Made by a program: the position numbers and the translations under genes
Assembly: GCF_003122385.1 (NCBI RefSeq)
Contig: NZ_CP029255.1
Span: 1,674,001-1,738,000 of the forward strand
Direction: 5' to 3'
Source of the DNA: Flavobacterium crocinum
GTDB lineage: Bacteria; Bacteroidota; Bacteroidia; Flavobacteriales; Flavobacteriaceae
DNA length: 64,000 nucleotides
Shown here: one piece after another, positions 7,838-15,875 of the stretch
Position numbering within the stretch: position 1 is the first letter of the stretch
Layout: every line of letters begins with the position of its first letter
The notes under the pieces: generated by a model
Databases searched by the model: none
Seen by the model: only the letters and a program-made list of their open reading frames with translations
Told to the model about the DNA's origin: nothing

Positions 7838-9928
7838 ATGGAAAGTTTTAGAACAGAAATAGAAAATCCGGTAGTTCAGAAGGAGATTATCGAATTAGAA
7901 AAAAAGATTCACTTATTCCGTGGAGGAAAAATTGATGATGAGCGTTTTCGTAGTCTTCGTTTAGCGCGTGGAATCTACGGTCAGCGTCAGGATGGCGTTC
8001 AGATGATTCGTATCAAATTGCCTTACGGTAAAGTTACCAGCGAGCAATTGGTGCGTATTACTCAGGTTTCTGATGAATATTCTACGGGACGTTTGCACAT
8101 TACAACACGTCAGGATATCCAGATTCACTATGTGAGTTTAGACAGAACTCCTGAGCTTTGGGCAGATTTGGCTAAAGACGATATTACGCTTCGTGAAGCT
8201 TGTGGAAACACAGTTAGAAATATTACAGGAAGCGAATTGGCTGGAGTTGATGTAAACGAACCATTTGATGTTTCGCCTTATGCACACGGGCTTTTTCAAT
8301 ATTTGTTAAGAAACCCAATCTGTCAGGAAATGGGACGTAAATTCAAAATTTCGTTCTCTTCTTCAGACGAAGATACCGCTTTGAGTTATTTGCACGATTT
8401 AGGATTTATTCCGAAAATTAAAGACGGACAAAAAGGTTTCAAAATCATGTTTGGAGGAGGTTTAGGATCTCAGCCAGCACATGCTGAATTGCTTTCAGAA
8501 TTCGTTCCAGTAAACGAAATCATTCCAACAGCAGAAGGAATCATTCGTATTTTTGACAGATACGGAGAACGTGCTAAAAGAATGAAAGCGCGTATGAAAT
8601 TCTTAATCAAAGAAATGGGAAGAGATGTTTTCCTTGATTTGGTTGAACAAGAGAAAAAAGCCATTGCTTTTGAGACATACGAAATTGATACAACTGCTTT
8701 TGATGGTCCAATTCCAGAGCCATTATTAGAAGTTCCGCAAGTTACAATCGAAGATACAAAAGCGTATGAAGCGTGGAAAAATTCGAATGTAATCAAACAG
8801 AAACAAGACGGTTATTATGCTATCGGAATCAAAGTTTTATTAGGTGATTTTTATACTGATAAAGCCAGATTATTAGCCGCTTTAATTAAAAATTACGCAG
8901 CAAATGAATTACGTTTTTCATTGCGTCAAAATATTGTAATACGTCACGTAAAAGAAGAGAATTTACCATTCTTTTACCAAGAATTAGCCAAATTGGATTT
9001 TGTTCAGTTAGGATATAATTCAGTTGGAGATATTACGGCATGTCCAGGTACTGATACTTGCAACTTGGGGATTGCAAGTAGTACTGGTATTGCAGAAGAA
9101 TTAGAAAGAGTTTTAACGGCTGAATATCCTCAGTATTTAAACAATCGCGAAATCGAAATTAAAATTTCTGGTTGTATGAATGCTTGCGGACAGCACAATA
9201 TGTCTGCAATTGGATTCCAAGGAATGTCTATCAACTCAGGAAAATTGGTTGCTCCGGCTTTACAAGTTTTACTTGGTGGAGGAAGATTAGGAAATGGAGC
9301 AGGACGTTTTGCTGATAAAGTAATCAAAGTGCCTAGCCGTAGAGGTCCTGATGCGTTGCGTACCATTTTAAATGATTTTGATGCTAACGGAAGCGGACAA
9401 AAATTCCTAGATTATTATGATACAAAAGGAGAAAAATATTTCTACGAAATCTTAAAGCCTTTTGCAGATGTAACCAATTTAACAGAAGCTGATTTTGTAG
9501 ATTGGGGTAATGCAGACAATTACGTAAAAGCAGTTGGAGTTGGAGAATGTGCTGGAGTTGTGATCGATTTAGTGGCGACATTATTGTTTGAAGCGAAAGA
9601 GAAATTGATTTTGGCTCAAGAATCTTTCGACGAGAAAAAATGGTCAGATGCAATCTATCATGCTTATGCAGGATTTGTAAATGGAGCAAAAGCATTGTTA
9701 TTGTCAGAAAACCAAAAAACAAACCACCACGCTGGAATTGTAGACTTGTTTGATACTGTTTTTATCGATACTAATAAAATTGAATTAAACTCAACTTTTA
9801 AAGACTTGGTTTACCAAATCAATAAAAATGAACCATCTGAAGCTTTCGCTAAAGATTACATTGCGCAAGCAACAGTTTTCTTTGATAAAATCGAAACTTT
9901 CAGAGCACAGGAATTAGCAAATGCATAA
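7838..9928 (+). CDS. Siroheme sulfite reductase with C-terminal HEPN domain
   Basis: This 696-residue protein joins an assimilatory sulfite/nitrite reductase (residues 1 to about 555) to a HEPN-like helical domain (about 570-696). The reductase part has two ferredoxin-like half domains and the siroheme/4Fe-4S ligands CPGTDTC (C402, C408) and CMNAC (C446, C450). It turns sulfite into sulfide with six electrons, here probably from ferredoxin, since no CysJ is present and a ferredoxin-NADP reductase gene lies downstream. The HEPN part reads AKALLLSENQKTNHHAG, typical of PF05168-like members. Its role in this fusion is unknown. The stop overlaps the next start by eight bases, so translation is probably coupled. 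Confidence 0.9.
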   Translation: MESFRTEIENPVVQKEIIELEKKIHLFRGGKIDDERFRSLRLARGIYGQRQDGVQMIRIKLPYGKVTSEQLVRITQVSDEYSTGRLHITTRQDIQIHYVSLDRTPELWADLAKDDITLREACGNTVRNITGSELAGVDVNEPFDVSPYAHGLFQYLLRNPICQEMGRKFKISFSSSDEDTALSYLHDLGFIPKIKDGQKGFKIMFGGGLGSQPAHAELLSEFVPVNEIIPTAEGIIRIFDRYGERAKRMKARMKFLIKEMGRDVFLDLVEQEKKAIAFETYEIDTTAFDGPIPEPLLEVPQVTIEDTKAYEAWKNSNVIKQKQDGYYAIGIKVLLGDFYTDKARLLAALIKNYAANELRFSLRQNIVIRHVKEENLPFFYQELAKLDFVQLGYNSVGDITACPGTDTCNLGIASSTGIAEELERVLTAEYPQYLNNREIEIKISGCMNACGQHNMSAIGFQGMSINSGKLVAPALQVLLGGGRLGNGAGRFADKVIKVPSRRGPDALRTILNDFDANGSGQKFLDYYDTKGEKYFYEILKPFADVTNLTEADFVDWGNADNYVKAVGVGECAGVVIDLVATLLFEAKEKLILAQESFDEKKWSDAIYHAYAGFVNGAKALLLSENQKTNHHAGIVDLFDTVFIDTNKIELNSTFKDLVYQINKNEPSEAFAKDYIAQATVFFDKIETFRAQELANA

Positions 9929-10694
9929 TATAAAACCCAAAATAACTTTAGTCGGTGCAGGTCCGGGCGATCCCGATTTACTGACGCTGAAAGCTGTAAA
10001 AGCATTGGCTGAAGCAAATGTGGTTTTGTACGACGCTTTGGCCAACGAAGAAATTCTGGATTACGCACCAAAAAATGCTATTAGAATTTTTGTTGGAAAA
10101 AGAATCGGAAATCATGCTTACTCGCAGGATCAAATCAATCAACTGATTGTGGATAATGCTTTGACTTACGGAAATGTAGTTCGATTAAAAGGCGGAGATC
10201 CATTTATTTTTGGAAGAGGAAGCGAAGAAGTGGAATTTGCAGAAAGTTTCGGAATAGAAACCATTGTAGTTCCGGGAATTTCATCAGTAGTTGCCGTTCC
10301 GGCAAGTCAGGGAATTTCAATTACAAAACGTGGAGTTTCAGAAAGCTTTTGGGTAATTACAGGAACAACTTCTGATAGAAAATTATCTTCGGATATTGCT
10401 TTATCAGCCAAATCTTCTGCAACCGTTGTGATTTTGATGGGAATGCACAAATTGCCTCAAATCATCGATTTGTTTCAAAAAGAAGATAAAGGGAATTTAC
10501 CCGTAGCAATCATTCAAAACGGAACAACAGCAGAAGAAAAAGTAGGCGTAGGAACCGTAGATTCGATTTTAGAAGTTGTAAAACAAAAAGAATTAGGTTC
10601 ACCAGCAATAATTGTTTTAGGTGAAGTGGTTCGGGAAAGCAATAAACTAAAAGGATTTTACGAAGAATTTCTATCAAAAGAAATCGCAAGATAA
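9921..10694 (+). CDS. cobA: Uroporphyrinogen-III C-methyltransferase
   Basis: This 257-residue SAM-dependent enzyme makes precorrin-2, the precursor of siroheme for the sulfite reductase just upstream. The tetrapyrrole-methylase motifs VGAGPGDPDLLTLKA (near residue 12), LKGGDPFIFGRG (near 90) and VVPGISSV are all present. It matches the C-terminal half of CysG, while the N-terminal half is a separate gene downstream. Its ATG lies inside the end of the reductase gene. Confidence 0.93.
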   Translation: MHNIKPKITLVGAGPGDPDLLTLKAVKALAEANVVLYDALANEEILDYAPKNAIRIFVGKRIGNHAYSQDQINQLIVDNALTYGNVVRLKGGDPFIFGRGSEEVEFAESFGIETIVVPGISSVVAVPASQGISITKRGVSESFWVITGTTSDRKLSSDIALSAKSSATVVILMGMHKLPQIIDLFQKEDKGNLPVAIIQNGTTAEEKVGVGTVDSILEVVKQKELGSPAIIVLGEVVRESNKLKGFYEEFLSKEIAR

Positions 10695-10709
10695 AGTTCC
10701 GAAGATAGC

Positions 10710-10829
10710 GTTCCGAAGGAACAATTCATATTGTAGCGTCGGGTTTCAACCCGATGTTGTCAAAGGGAATCGTCCGGAAATAGAGTTCCGAAGGAACGAT
10801 CCATATTGTAGCGCCGGATTTTAATCCGG
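10710..10829 (+). repeat. Two-hairpin dispersed repeat, copies 2 and 3
   Basis: Copy 2 pairs GTTCCGAAGGAAC (10710-10722) with a TCGGGTTTCAACCCGA hairpin (10739-10754). Copy 3 has the same first hairpin (10785-10797) but CCGGATTTTAATCCGG as the second (10814-10829). Both share the ATATTGTAGCG spacer, so the second hairpin looks exchangeable. Confidence 0.8.
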
Positions 10830-10913
10830 GGGACAACGATTAACATTGAAATATTAGATTTTCCTAATGTTCAATAAAATCATCTAATTTTGTTTAGATG
10901 AAATTAAATTAAA

Positions 10914-11489
10914 ATGGAACAAAACGAATTATATCCAATATTTCTAAAGCTTCACAATTTAAATGTACTGATTGTAGGCGGAGGAAATGTAGGTCTGGAA
11001 AAGCTTTCTTTCTTGCTCAAGTCAAGTCCGAATGCTAATGTTGAGGTAGTGGCAAAAGAATTTCATTTAGAAATTAAAGTTTTGGCCGAAAATCATCCTT
11101 CGATAACATTGACAAAATCGAAGTTCAAAAAGAAAATGCTCAAAAAACGTCACATGGTAATTGCCTGTACAGACGATTTGAAAGTAAATAAAAAGGTTTA
11201 CGATTTAGCGAGAAAACGCTATTTGATTTGCAATATAGCCGACACACCAGATTTATGTGATTATTATCTGGGCGGAATCGTAACAAAAGGAAATGTCAAA
11301 ATTGCGATTTCAACAAACGGAAAATCACCGACAACGGCGAAAAGGCTTCGAGAGTTTTTCGAAGAAGTAATTCCGGAAGATATCAATCAAATGGTTGAGA
11401 ATCTGAATGAATACCGAAAAACCTTAAAAGGTAATTTTGAAGATAAAGTAAAGAAGATGAATGAAATAACAGCTTCTTTAAAGAAATAA
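10914..11489 (+). CDS. Precorrin-2 dehydrogenase / sirohydrochlorin ferrochelatase-like protein
   Basis: This 191-residue protein resembles the N-terminal half of CysG (Met8p). A Rossmann start (LNVLIVGGGNVGLEK, about residues 13-27) is followed by VIACTDDLKVNKKV and the conserved NIADTPDLCDYYLGGIV and ISTNGKSPTTAKRLREF. It would oxidise precorrin-2 to sirohydrochlorin with NAD and perhaps insert iron. Together with the methyltransferase upstream it completes siroheme synthesis. The short C-terminus leaves the chelatase step uncertain. A TAATTTTG element at 10885-10892 may be part of its own promoter. Confidence 0.88.
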   Translation: MEQNELYPIFLKLHNLNVLIVGGGNVGLEKLSFLLKSSPNANVEVVAKEFHLEIKVLAENHPSITLTKSKFKKKMLKKRHMVIACTDDLKVNKKVYDLARKRYLICNIADTPDLCDYYLGGIVTKGNVKIAISTNGKSPTTAKRLREFFEEVIPEDINQMVENLNEYRKTLKGNFEDKVKKMNEITASLKK

Positions 11490-11503
11490 AGAACAACAAA
11501 AAA

Positions 11504-11582
11504 GTTCCAGAGGAACGGTTTATATTGTAGCGCCGGATTTTAATCCGGGGTACGCAAGATAATAACGTCGGGTTTCAACCCA
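11504..11582 (+). repeat. Two-hairpin dispersed repeat, copy 4, with extra hairpin
   Basis: GTTCCAGAGGAAC (11504-11516), a spacer with ATATTGTAGCG, and CCGGATTTTAATCCGG (11533-11548) are followed by an additional TCGGGTTTCAACCC hairpin (from 11568). Both alternative second hairpins therefore occur together. Confidence 0.75.
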
Positions 11583-11620
11583 ATGAATGAAATTTCAAAA
11601 GAAATGAATGATAAAAATCA

Positions 11621-11651
11621 TTGAAAGTAGAATAAATTATTCGTTTCTTTG
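11621..11651 (+). promoter_or_regulatory. Possible promoter of the ferredoxin-NADP reductase gene
   Basis: TTG (11621-11623), a 20-base spacer, and TTTCTTTG (11644-11651) match the flavobacterial consensus with one mismatch in the -7 box. Confidence 0.45.
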
Positions 11652-11684
11652 TATTATTAAGAATGATTATAAACAACAACCATA

Positions 11685-12737
11685 ATGATTAAAACAGATA
11701 TACTTATAATTGGAGCAGGCCCAACAGGTTTATTTGCCGTTTTCGAGGCAGGATTATTAAAATTAAAATGCCACATTTTAGATGCTTTGCCTCAGCCAGG
11801 CGGACAGCTTTCAGAATTATATCCTAAAAAGCCTATTTACGATATTCCAGGTTTTCCAGAAGTATTAGCCGGAGATTTAGTTGACGGTTTAATGGAACAA
11901 ATCAAGCAATTTGAGCCAGGATTTACATTAGGAGAACGTGCTGAAACTATTGATAAACAAGAAGACGGATCTTTCATTGTAACCTCAAACAAAGGAACTA
12001 AATTTCACGCGCCAGTTATTGCAATCGCGGGAGGTTTAGGGAGTTTTGAGCCTCGTAAACCACTTATCGAAGATATCGAGTTTTATGAAGATAAAGGAGT
12101 AAAATACTTCATCAAAAATCCGGAGAAATTCAGAGATAAAAGAGTTGTAATTGCAGGAGGAGGAGATTCAGCTTTAGACTGGTCAATTTTCTTAGCAAAC
12201 GTAGCTTCCGAGGTAACTTTGATTCACAGAAGAAACGAATTCAGAGGCGCTTTAGATTCTGTAGAAAAAGTACAGGAATTAAAATCAGCTGGAAAAATTA
12301 AATTAATCACGCCAGCTGAAGTTATAGGAATCAACGGTGCTGAGCATGTTGAATCATTAGATATCGAAGAAAACGGCGCACACCGTAAAATCGAGTGTGA
12401 CTATTTCATCCCACTTTTCGGATTAACACCAAAATTAGGTCCAATTGGAGACTGGGGATTAGAAATAGAGAAAAATGCCATCAAAGTAAATAATGCATTA
12501 GATTACCAGACGAATATTCCGGGAATCTTCGCTATTGGAGATATCAACACTTACCCAGGAAAATTAAAGTTGATCCTTTGTGGTTTCCACGAAGCAACTT
12601 TAATGTGCCAGGCTGCTTATTCAATCATCAACCCAGGTAAGAAATACGTATTGAAATATACAACAGTATCTGGAGTAGACGGTTTCGACGGAACTCGTAA
12701 AGAAGCGCCAAAAGCGGTTGTGAAGGCGATAGTCTAA
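11685..12737 (+). CDS. Ferredoxin--NADP(+) reductase, thioredoxin-reductase-like
   Basis: This 350-residue FAD/NAD(P) oxidoreductase lacks the CxxC redox motif of thioredoxin reductase and matches the YumC-type ferredoxin reductases. The FAD site is IIGAGPTGLFAV (near residue 7). The NADPH-binding GGGDSALDW lies in the middle, and a C-terminal FAD motif GIFAIGDINTYPGKLK follows. It is the likely electron supply for the sulfite reductase, an inference from gene order. A terminator hairpin follows about 45 bases after the stop. Confidence 0.88.
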   Translation: MIKTDILIIGAGPTGLFAVFEAGLLKLKCHILDALPQPGGQLSELYPKKPIYDIPGFPEVLAGDLVDGLMEQIKQFEPGFTLGERAETIDKQEDGSFIVTSNKGTKFHAPVIAIAGGLGSFEPRKPLIEDIEFYEDKGVKYFIKNPEKFRDKRVVIAGGGDSALDWSIFLANVASEVTLIHRRNEFRGALDSVEKVQELKSAGKIKLITPAEVIGINGAEHVESLDIEENGAHRKIECDYFIPLFGLTPKLGPIGDWGLEIEKNAIKVNNALDYQTNIPGIFAIGDINTYPGKLKLILCGFHEATLMCQAAYSIINPGKKYVLKYTTVSGVDGFDGTRKEAPKAVVKAIV

Positions 12738-12748
12738 GGTTTTAAGTT

Positions 12749-12770
12749 GCTAAGACACTAAGATTCTAAG
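12749..12770 (+). repeat. 8-bp period array, reverse CTTAG type
   Basis: TGCTAAGA, CACTAAGA and TTCTAAG show CTAAG every eight bases. This is the reverse complement of the CTTAGNNN arrays at 12999, 13504, 15876 and 55786. Confidence 0.65.
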
Positions 12771-12782
12771 ATTTTTATATAG

Positions 12783-12818
12783 AAAGCTCAAACTTTTAGT
12801 TTGGGCTTTATTTTTTTA
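12783..12818 (+). terminator. Terminator after the ferredoxin reductase gene
   Basis: AAAGCTCAAAC (12783-12793) pairs with GTTTGGGCTTT (12799-12809), allowing G-U, and a T run follows. Confidence 0.75.
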
Positions 12819-12832
12819 GAAAACACATAAAA

Positions 12833-12952
12833 ATATAGCCAGTGGTTTCAACCACTGGAACACAACGAATAGACACAAAGTATTACCGCAACATATAAAC
12901 ACAATGTATAATTACAATACGTTTCCCGTGGTTAAAACCACGGGCTATATTT
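12833..12952 (+). repeat. REPIN-like pair of inverted palindromes
   Basis: CCAGTGGTTTCAACCACTGG (12839-12858) is preceded by AAATATAG. CCCGTGGTTAAAACCACGGG (12925-12944) is followed by CTATATTT. The two palindromes and their tails form a 120-base inverted unit. It lies in the 813-base gap before metH. Confidence 0.75.
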
Positions 12953-12998
12953 GAAAACAAGAACTAAATTTCAAACTTGGGATCTCAGCATATCAAAA

Positions 12999-13035
12999 CT
13001 TAGAACCTTAGCATCTTAGTCCCTCAGCACCTTAC
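12999..13035 (+). repeat. CTTAGNNN array upstream of the metH promoter
   Basis: The units are CTTAGAAC, CTTAGCAT, CTTAGTCC, CTCAGCAC, CTTAC, an exact 8-bp period. Confidence 0.7.
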
Positions 13036-13046
13036 AAAAAAAACAT

Positions 13047-13077
13047 TTGCAAATCGAAACCCTATTTCATACCTTTG
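13047..13077 (+). promoter_or_regulatory. Promoter of the SAM riboswitch-metH transcript
   Basis: TTG (13047-13049), a 20-base spacer, and TACCTTTG (13070-13077) fit the flavobacterial consensus exactly. Transcription would start about 15-20 bases before the riboswitch. Confidence 0.8.
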
Positions 13078-13097
13078 CGCTGTTCTTAAAATTATTG

Positions 13098-13216
13098 TTC
13101 GTTATCACGAAAGGCGGAGGGATAGACCCGATGAAACCTTAGCAACCCTTTATCATAAAGAAGGTGCTAAATTCTACTTTATACGACATTTTCCAGTATT
13201 AAAGATAGATAACACA
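13098..13216 (+). ncRNA. SAM-I (S-box) riboswitch
   Basis: The closing helix P1 is GTTATC (13101-13106) with GATAAC (13208-13213). Between them lie the S-box core elements GGCGGAGGGA, GACCCGATGAAACC, TAGCAACC and AAGGTGCTAAATTC in the expected order. It would lower methionine-synthase expression when SAM is plentiful. No clear terminator or ribosome-site switch follows directly. Instead about 335 bases rich in dispersed repeats separate it from the metH start. Confidence 0.92.
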
Positions 13217-13320
13217 AATACATACTCGTATTTCTCAAAACTTTTCTCGATAACATATAATATTTACTGAAACAGATTCTGTATCAGGAGCGAATCATTG
13301 GCGCATTTTTGCAGTCAGTA

Positions 13321-13390
13321 GTTCCCGCTTTTCGTTGCAATCATTTTGTCCGCCGCGGCGGACAAAATGATTTCCACTTCAATCGGGGCT
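13321..13390 (-). repeat. Structured flavobacterial repeat, copy 1, in the metH leader
   Basis: Read on the minus strand it runs AGCCCCGATTGAAGTGG, then a hairpin, then TTGCAACGAAAAGCGGGAAC. The inner hairpin is a perfect 32-base palindrome (13340-13371) centred on CCGCCGCGGCGG. Related copies lie at 15729 and 29347. Confidence 0.75.
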
Positions 13391-13439
13391 AATGAGCCAG
13401 CAATAGTGCACTTTTGGAATTAATGTGAAAAAAATATCC

Positions 13440-13486
13440 GAAGTTTAAACCTAACAGGTTTTAAAAACCTGTTAGGTTTAAACTTC
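13440..13486 (+). repeat. 27-nt REP-like palindrome inside a 47-bp perfect palindrome
   Basis: The core at 13450-13476 is CCTAACAGGTTTT, one base, and its complement. It is identical in its arms to copies flanking the RAYT gene near 43.3-44.1 kb. Here the arms extend outward as GAAGTTTAAA and TTTAAACTTC. Confidence 0.85.
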
Positions 13487-13503
13487 ACAATCATAATAAA
13501 AAA

Positions 13504-13535
13504 CTTAGCATCTTAGAACCTTAGTGTCTTAGAAG
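13504..13535 (+). repeat. CTTAGNNN array in the metH leader
   Basis: CTTAGCAT, CTTAGAAC, CTTAGTGT, CTTAGAAG lie in one 8-bp phase and end 15 bases before the metH ATG. Confidence 0.7.
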
Positions 13536-13550
13536 CTAAAACAAAAGAAT

Positions 13551-14555
13551 ATGGCAATTACGATAAAAGAAGCAATAAAAAAAAATATCCTAATCCTTGA
13601 CGGAGCAATGGGAACAATGTTGCAGCGCTATAATTTCTCTGAAGAAGATTTTAGAGGAGAGCGTTTCAAAGATTTTCCGCATCCATTAAAAGGAAACAAC
13701 GATTTACTATCCCTAACACAACCACAAGCGATTCGCGATGTACATGCCGCTTATTATGAAGCCGGTGCTGACATTGTAGAAACCAATACCTTTTCAGGAA
13801 CGACAATCGGTATGGCCGATTATCACATGGAAGATTTGGTTTACGAGTTAAACTACGAATCGGCAAAAATCGCAAGACAAGTAGCCGATGAGTTTACCGC
13901 AAAAAATCCGGAAAAACCACGTTTCGTAGCCGGTTCAATCGGGCCGACAAACCGTACAGCAAGTATGTCACCAGATGTAAACGATCCAGGTTACAGAGCC
14001 GTAACGTTCGACGATTTACGAATTGCGTACAAACAACAAGCAGAAGCTTTAATGGACGGTGGCTGTGATTTGCTTTTAGTAGAAACGATTTTCGATACTT
14101 TAAACGCAAAAGCGGCGCTTTTTGCAATCGAAGAAGTAAAAGAAGAACGCAATCTTGATATTCCAATCATGGTTTCAGGAACGATTACAGATGCTTCAGG
14201 AAGAACACTTTCAGGACAAACTGTTGAAGCATTTTTAATTTCCGTTTCGCATATTCCGTTATTAAGTGTAGGATTCAATTGCGCTCTTGGAGCCGATTTA
14301 TTGAAACCGTATTTAAAAACATTAGCGCATAACACAAGCTTTAATGTTTCGGCGCATCCAAACGCAGGATTGCCAAACGCTTTCGGACAATACGATGAAA
14401 CACCAGAACAAACTCAAGTTTTTATTAAAGAATATTTAGAGGATAATTTGATTAATATAATCGGTGGTTGTTGCGGAACAACGCCAGATCATATCCGATT
14501 AATGGCTGAGGTTGCGAAGGATTATAAACCTAGAGTTGCGCCGGTTTTTGAGTAA
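13551..14555 (+). CDS. metH: Methionine synthase, homocysteine-binding module
   Basis: This 334-residue protein corresponds to the N-terminal barrel of cobalamin-dependent MetH. The start [11 protein letters not shown] is typical, and the zinc/homocysteine cysteines are C244 (GFNCALG) and the pair C307, C308 (GGCCGTTP). It binds and activates homocysteine. The remaining modules are encoded at 15920-18595, so the enzyme is split. In related bacteria the two parts usually lie side by side, whereas here a nuclease gene separates them. The transcript begins with a SAM-I riboswitch. Confidence 0.93.
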   Translation: MAITIKEAIKKNILILDGAMGTMLQRYNFSEEDFRGERFKDFPHPLKGNNDLLSLTQPQAIRDVHAAYYEAGADIVETNTFSGTTIGMADYHMEDLVYELNYESAKIARQVADEFTAKNPEKPRFVAGSIGPTNRTASMSPDVNDPGYRAVTFDDLRIAYKQQAEALMDGGCDLLLVETIFDTLNAKAALFAIEEVKEERNLDIPIMVSGTITDASGRTLSGQTVEAFLISVSHIPLLSVGFNCALGADLLKPYLKTLAHNTSFNVSAHPNAGLPNAFGQYDETPEQTQVFIKEYLEDNLINIIGGCCGTTPDHIRLMAEVAKDYKPRVAPVFE

Positions 14556-14565
14556 TATTCACATT

Positions 14566-14592
14566 CCTACAAGGTTTTCAAAACCTTGTAGG
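14566..14592 (+). repeat. 27-nt REP-like palindrome, CCTACAAGG variant
   Basis: CCTACAAGGTTTT, one base, and the perfect complement. It has the same size and centre as the CCTAACAGG family but a changed arm. It lies 11 bases after the metH module stop. Confidence 0.8.
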
Positions 14593-14609
14593 TTAGGATG
14601 AAGAAAAAA

Positions 14610-14652
14610 GTTCCGAAAGAACAATACATTTTGTAGTAAAGGAATTTATTCC
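14610..14652 (+). repeat. Two-hairpin dispersed repeat, degenerate copy 5
   Basis: GTTCCGAAAGAAC, a spacer with CATTTTGTAG, and AGGAATTTATTCC keep the architecture of the copies at 5346 and 10710 with several changes. It ends 22 bases before the nuclease gene. Confidence 0.65.
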
Positions 14653-14674
14653 GTTGAAATTGTAAAAGACAATT

Positions 14675-15676
14675 ATGAGTTTAGAGAAACAACCTTATAA
14701 TGAACTTATAGATAAAATTGGTAGTTTGTTGCAACAAGGAAGGCAACAGGCTGTGCAATCTGTCAATACAATTTTAGTGCAGACTTATTGGTATGTTGGT
14801 CAACATATTGTAGAGTTTGAGCAAAAAGGAAATCAAAAAGCTGAATACGGAAGTCAATTACTGGATACGCTTTCTAATGATTTGACACAAAAGTATGGTA
14901 AAGGTTTTGGTCGTTCGAATCTTTTTCAGATACGTCAATTTTATATCAAGTTTCAAAATATCCAGACACTGTCTGGACAATTAACTTGGAGTCATTATAC
15001 AGAGATATTAAAATCAAATAATGATTTAGAATTGGGTTTTTATGCTAAACAATGTCAGCATGAGCGTTGGAGCGTAAGAGAATTAAAACGTCAAATGAAG
15101 AGTTCATTGTTTGAAAGATTAGCTTTAAGCAAGGAAAAAGAAGGCGTTTTGAAATTGGCTAAAGAAGGACATATTGTAGAAAATGCAGAAGATTTGATTA
15201 AAGATCCATTTGTATTGGATTTTTTAAATATTCCTGAACAATATCAATATTTAGAAAATGAACTGGAAGAAAAAATCATTTCCAATTTACAGCAGTTCAT
15301 TATGGAAATGGGAAAAGGATTCGCTTTTATAGGCAGACAATACCGAATGAGCATTGGGGGAAAACATTTTTATTTGGATTTGCTTTTTTATCATCGAATA
15401 TTGAAATGTTTTGTTTTGGTAGATTTAAAAAGAGGCGAAATTGATCATCAGGATATTGGTCAAATGAATTTGTATCTGAATTATTTTAAAAAGGAAGAAG
15501 CAACAGAAGGAGATAATGAACCAATTGGTATTGTATTGGGAGCACACAAAAATCATATTTTGGTTGAATATGCAACGGATAGTATAACAAATAAAGTGTT
15601 ATTGAGTAAATATCAACTGTATTTGCCAGATAAAAAAACACTTCAAAATCAGTTGGACAGATTGTTGGAAGAATAA
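14675..15676 (+). CDS. YhcG/DUF1016 family PDDEXK nuclease
   Basis: This 333-residue protein has the DUF1016 N-terminal helical domain (residues about 5-150, with TYWYVGQHIVEFEQ and YGKGFGRSNLFQIRQFY) and a C-terminal PDDEXK nuclease domain. Catalytic residues are visible in HFYLDLLFY (D near 234) and VLVDLKRGE (D-x-K near 250). Family members are found near restriction systems and as lone genes; their cellular role is poorly known. No modification or restriction partner is adjacent. The gene sits between the two halves of metH with dispersed repeats on both sides, which suggests insertion. It lies in the same orientation, so it may be read from the metH transcript. Confidence 0.88.
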   Translation: MSLEKQPYNELIDKIGSLLQQGRQQAVQSVNTILVQTYWYVGQHIVEFEQKGNQKAEYGSQLLDTLSNDLTQKYGKGFGRSNLFQIRQFYIKFQNIQTLSGQLTWSHYTEILKSNNDLELGFYAKQCQHERWSVRELKRQMKSSLFERLALSKEKEGVLKLAKEGHIVENAEDLIKDPFVLDFLNIPEQYQYLENELEEKIISNLQQFIMEMGKGFAFIGRQYRMSIGGKHFYLDLLFYHRILKCFVLVDLKRGEIDHQDIGQMNLYLNYFKKEEATEGDNEPIGIVLGAHKNHILVEYATDSITNKVLLSKYQLYLPDKKTLQNQLDRLLEE

Positions 15677-15728
15677 AGAATAAAAAATAGGAACTCGGTA
15701 AACATAAACGTCTTATGAAACCAAGTTT

Positions 15729-15819
15729 GCGTGAGGGATAGAAGTGAAAAGCCCACAGCCTGACGAAGGAAGAGCGAGGACTTGTAACGGATAGCCCGGT
15801 TCGCCGCGGCGAAACACGC
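15729..15819 (+). repeat. Structured flavobacterial repeat, copy 2
   Basis: The sequence GCGTGAGGGATAGAAGTG, an inner region, then TTGTAACGGATAGCCCGG and a TTCGCCGCGGCGAA palindrome (15800-15813). The outer GCGTG and CACGC can pair. It shares the GATAGAAGTG...AACGGATAGC frame with the copies at 13321 and 29347. Confidence 0.7.
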
Positions 15820-15875
15820 CCAAAATATTAAAAGAATAGAGGTTTAAAAACCTTAAAAAATATAGAATAAAAAAA

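Noticed and set aside
14675..15676. Restriction-modification or defence island around the YhcG nuclease
   Set aside because: Neighbours on both sides are methionine-synthase genes; no methyltransferase, specificity subunit or other defence gene is near.
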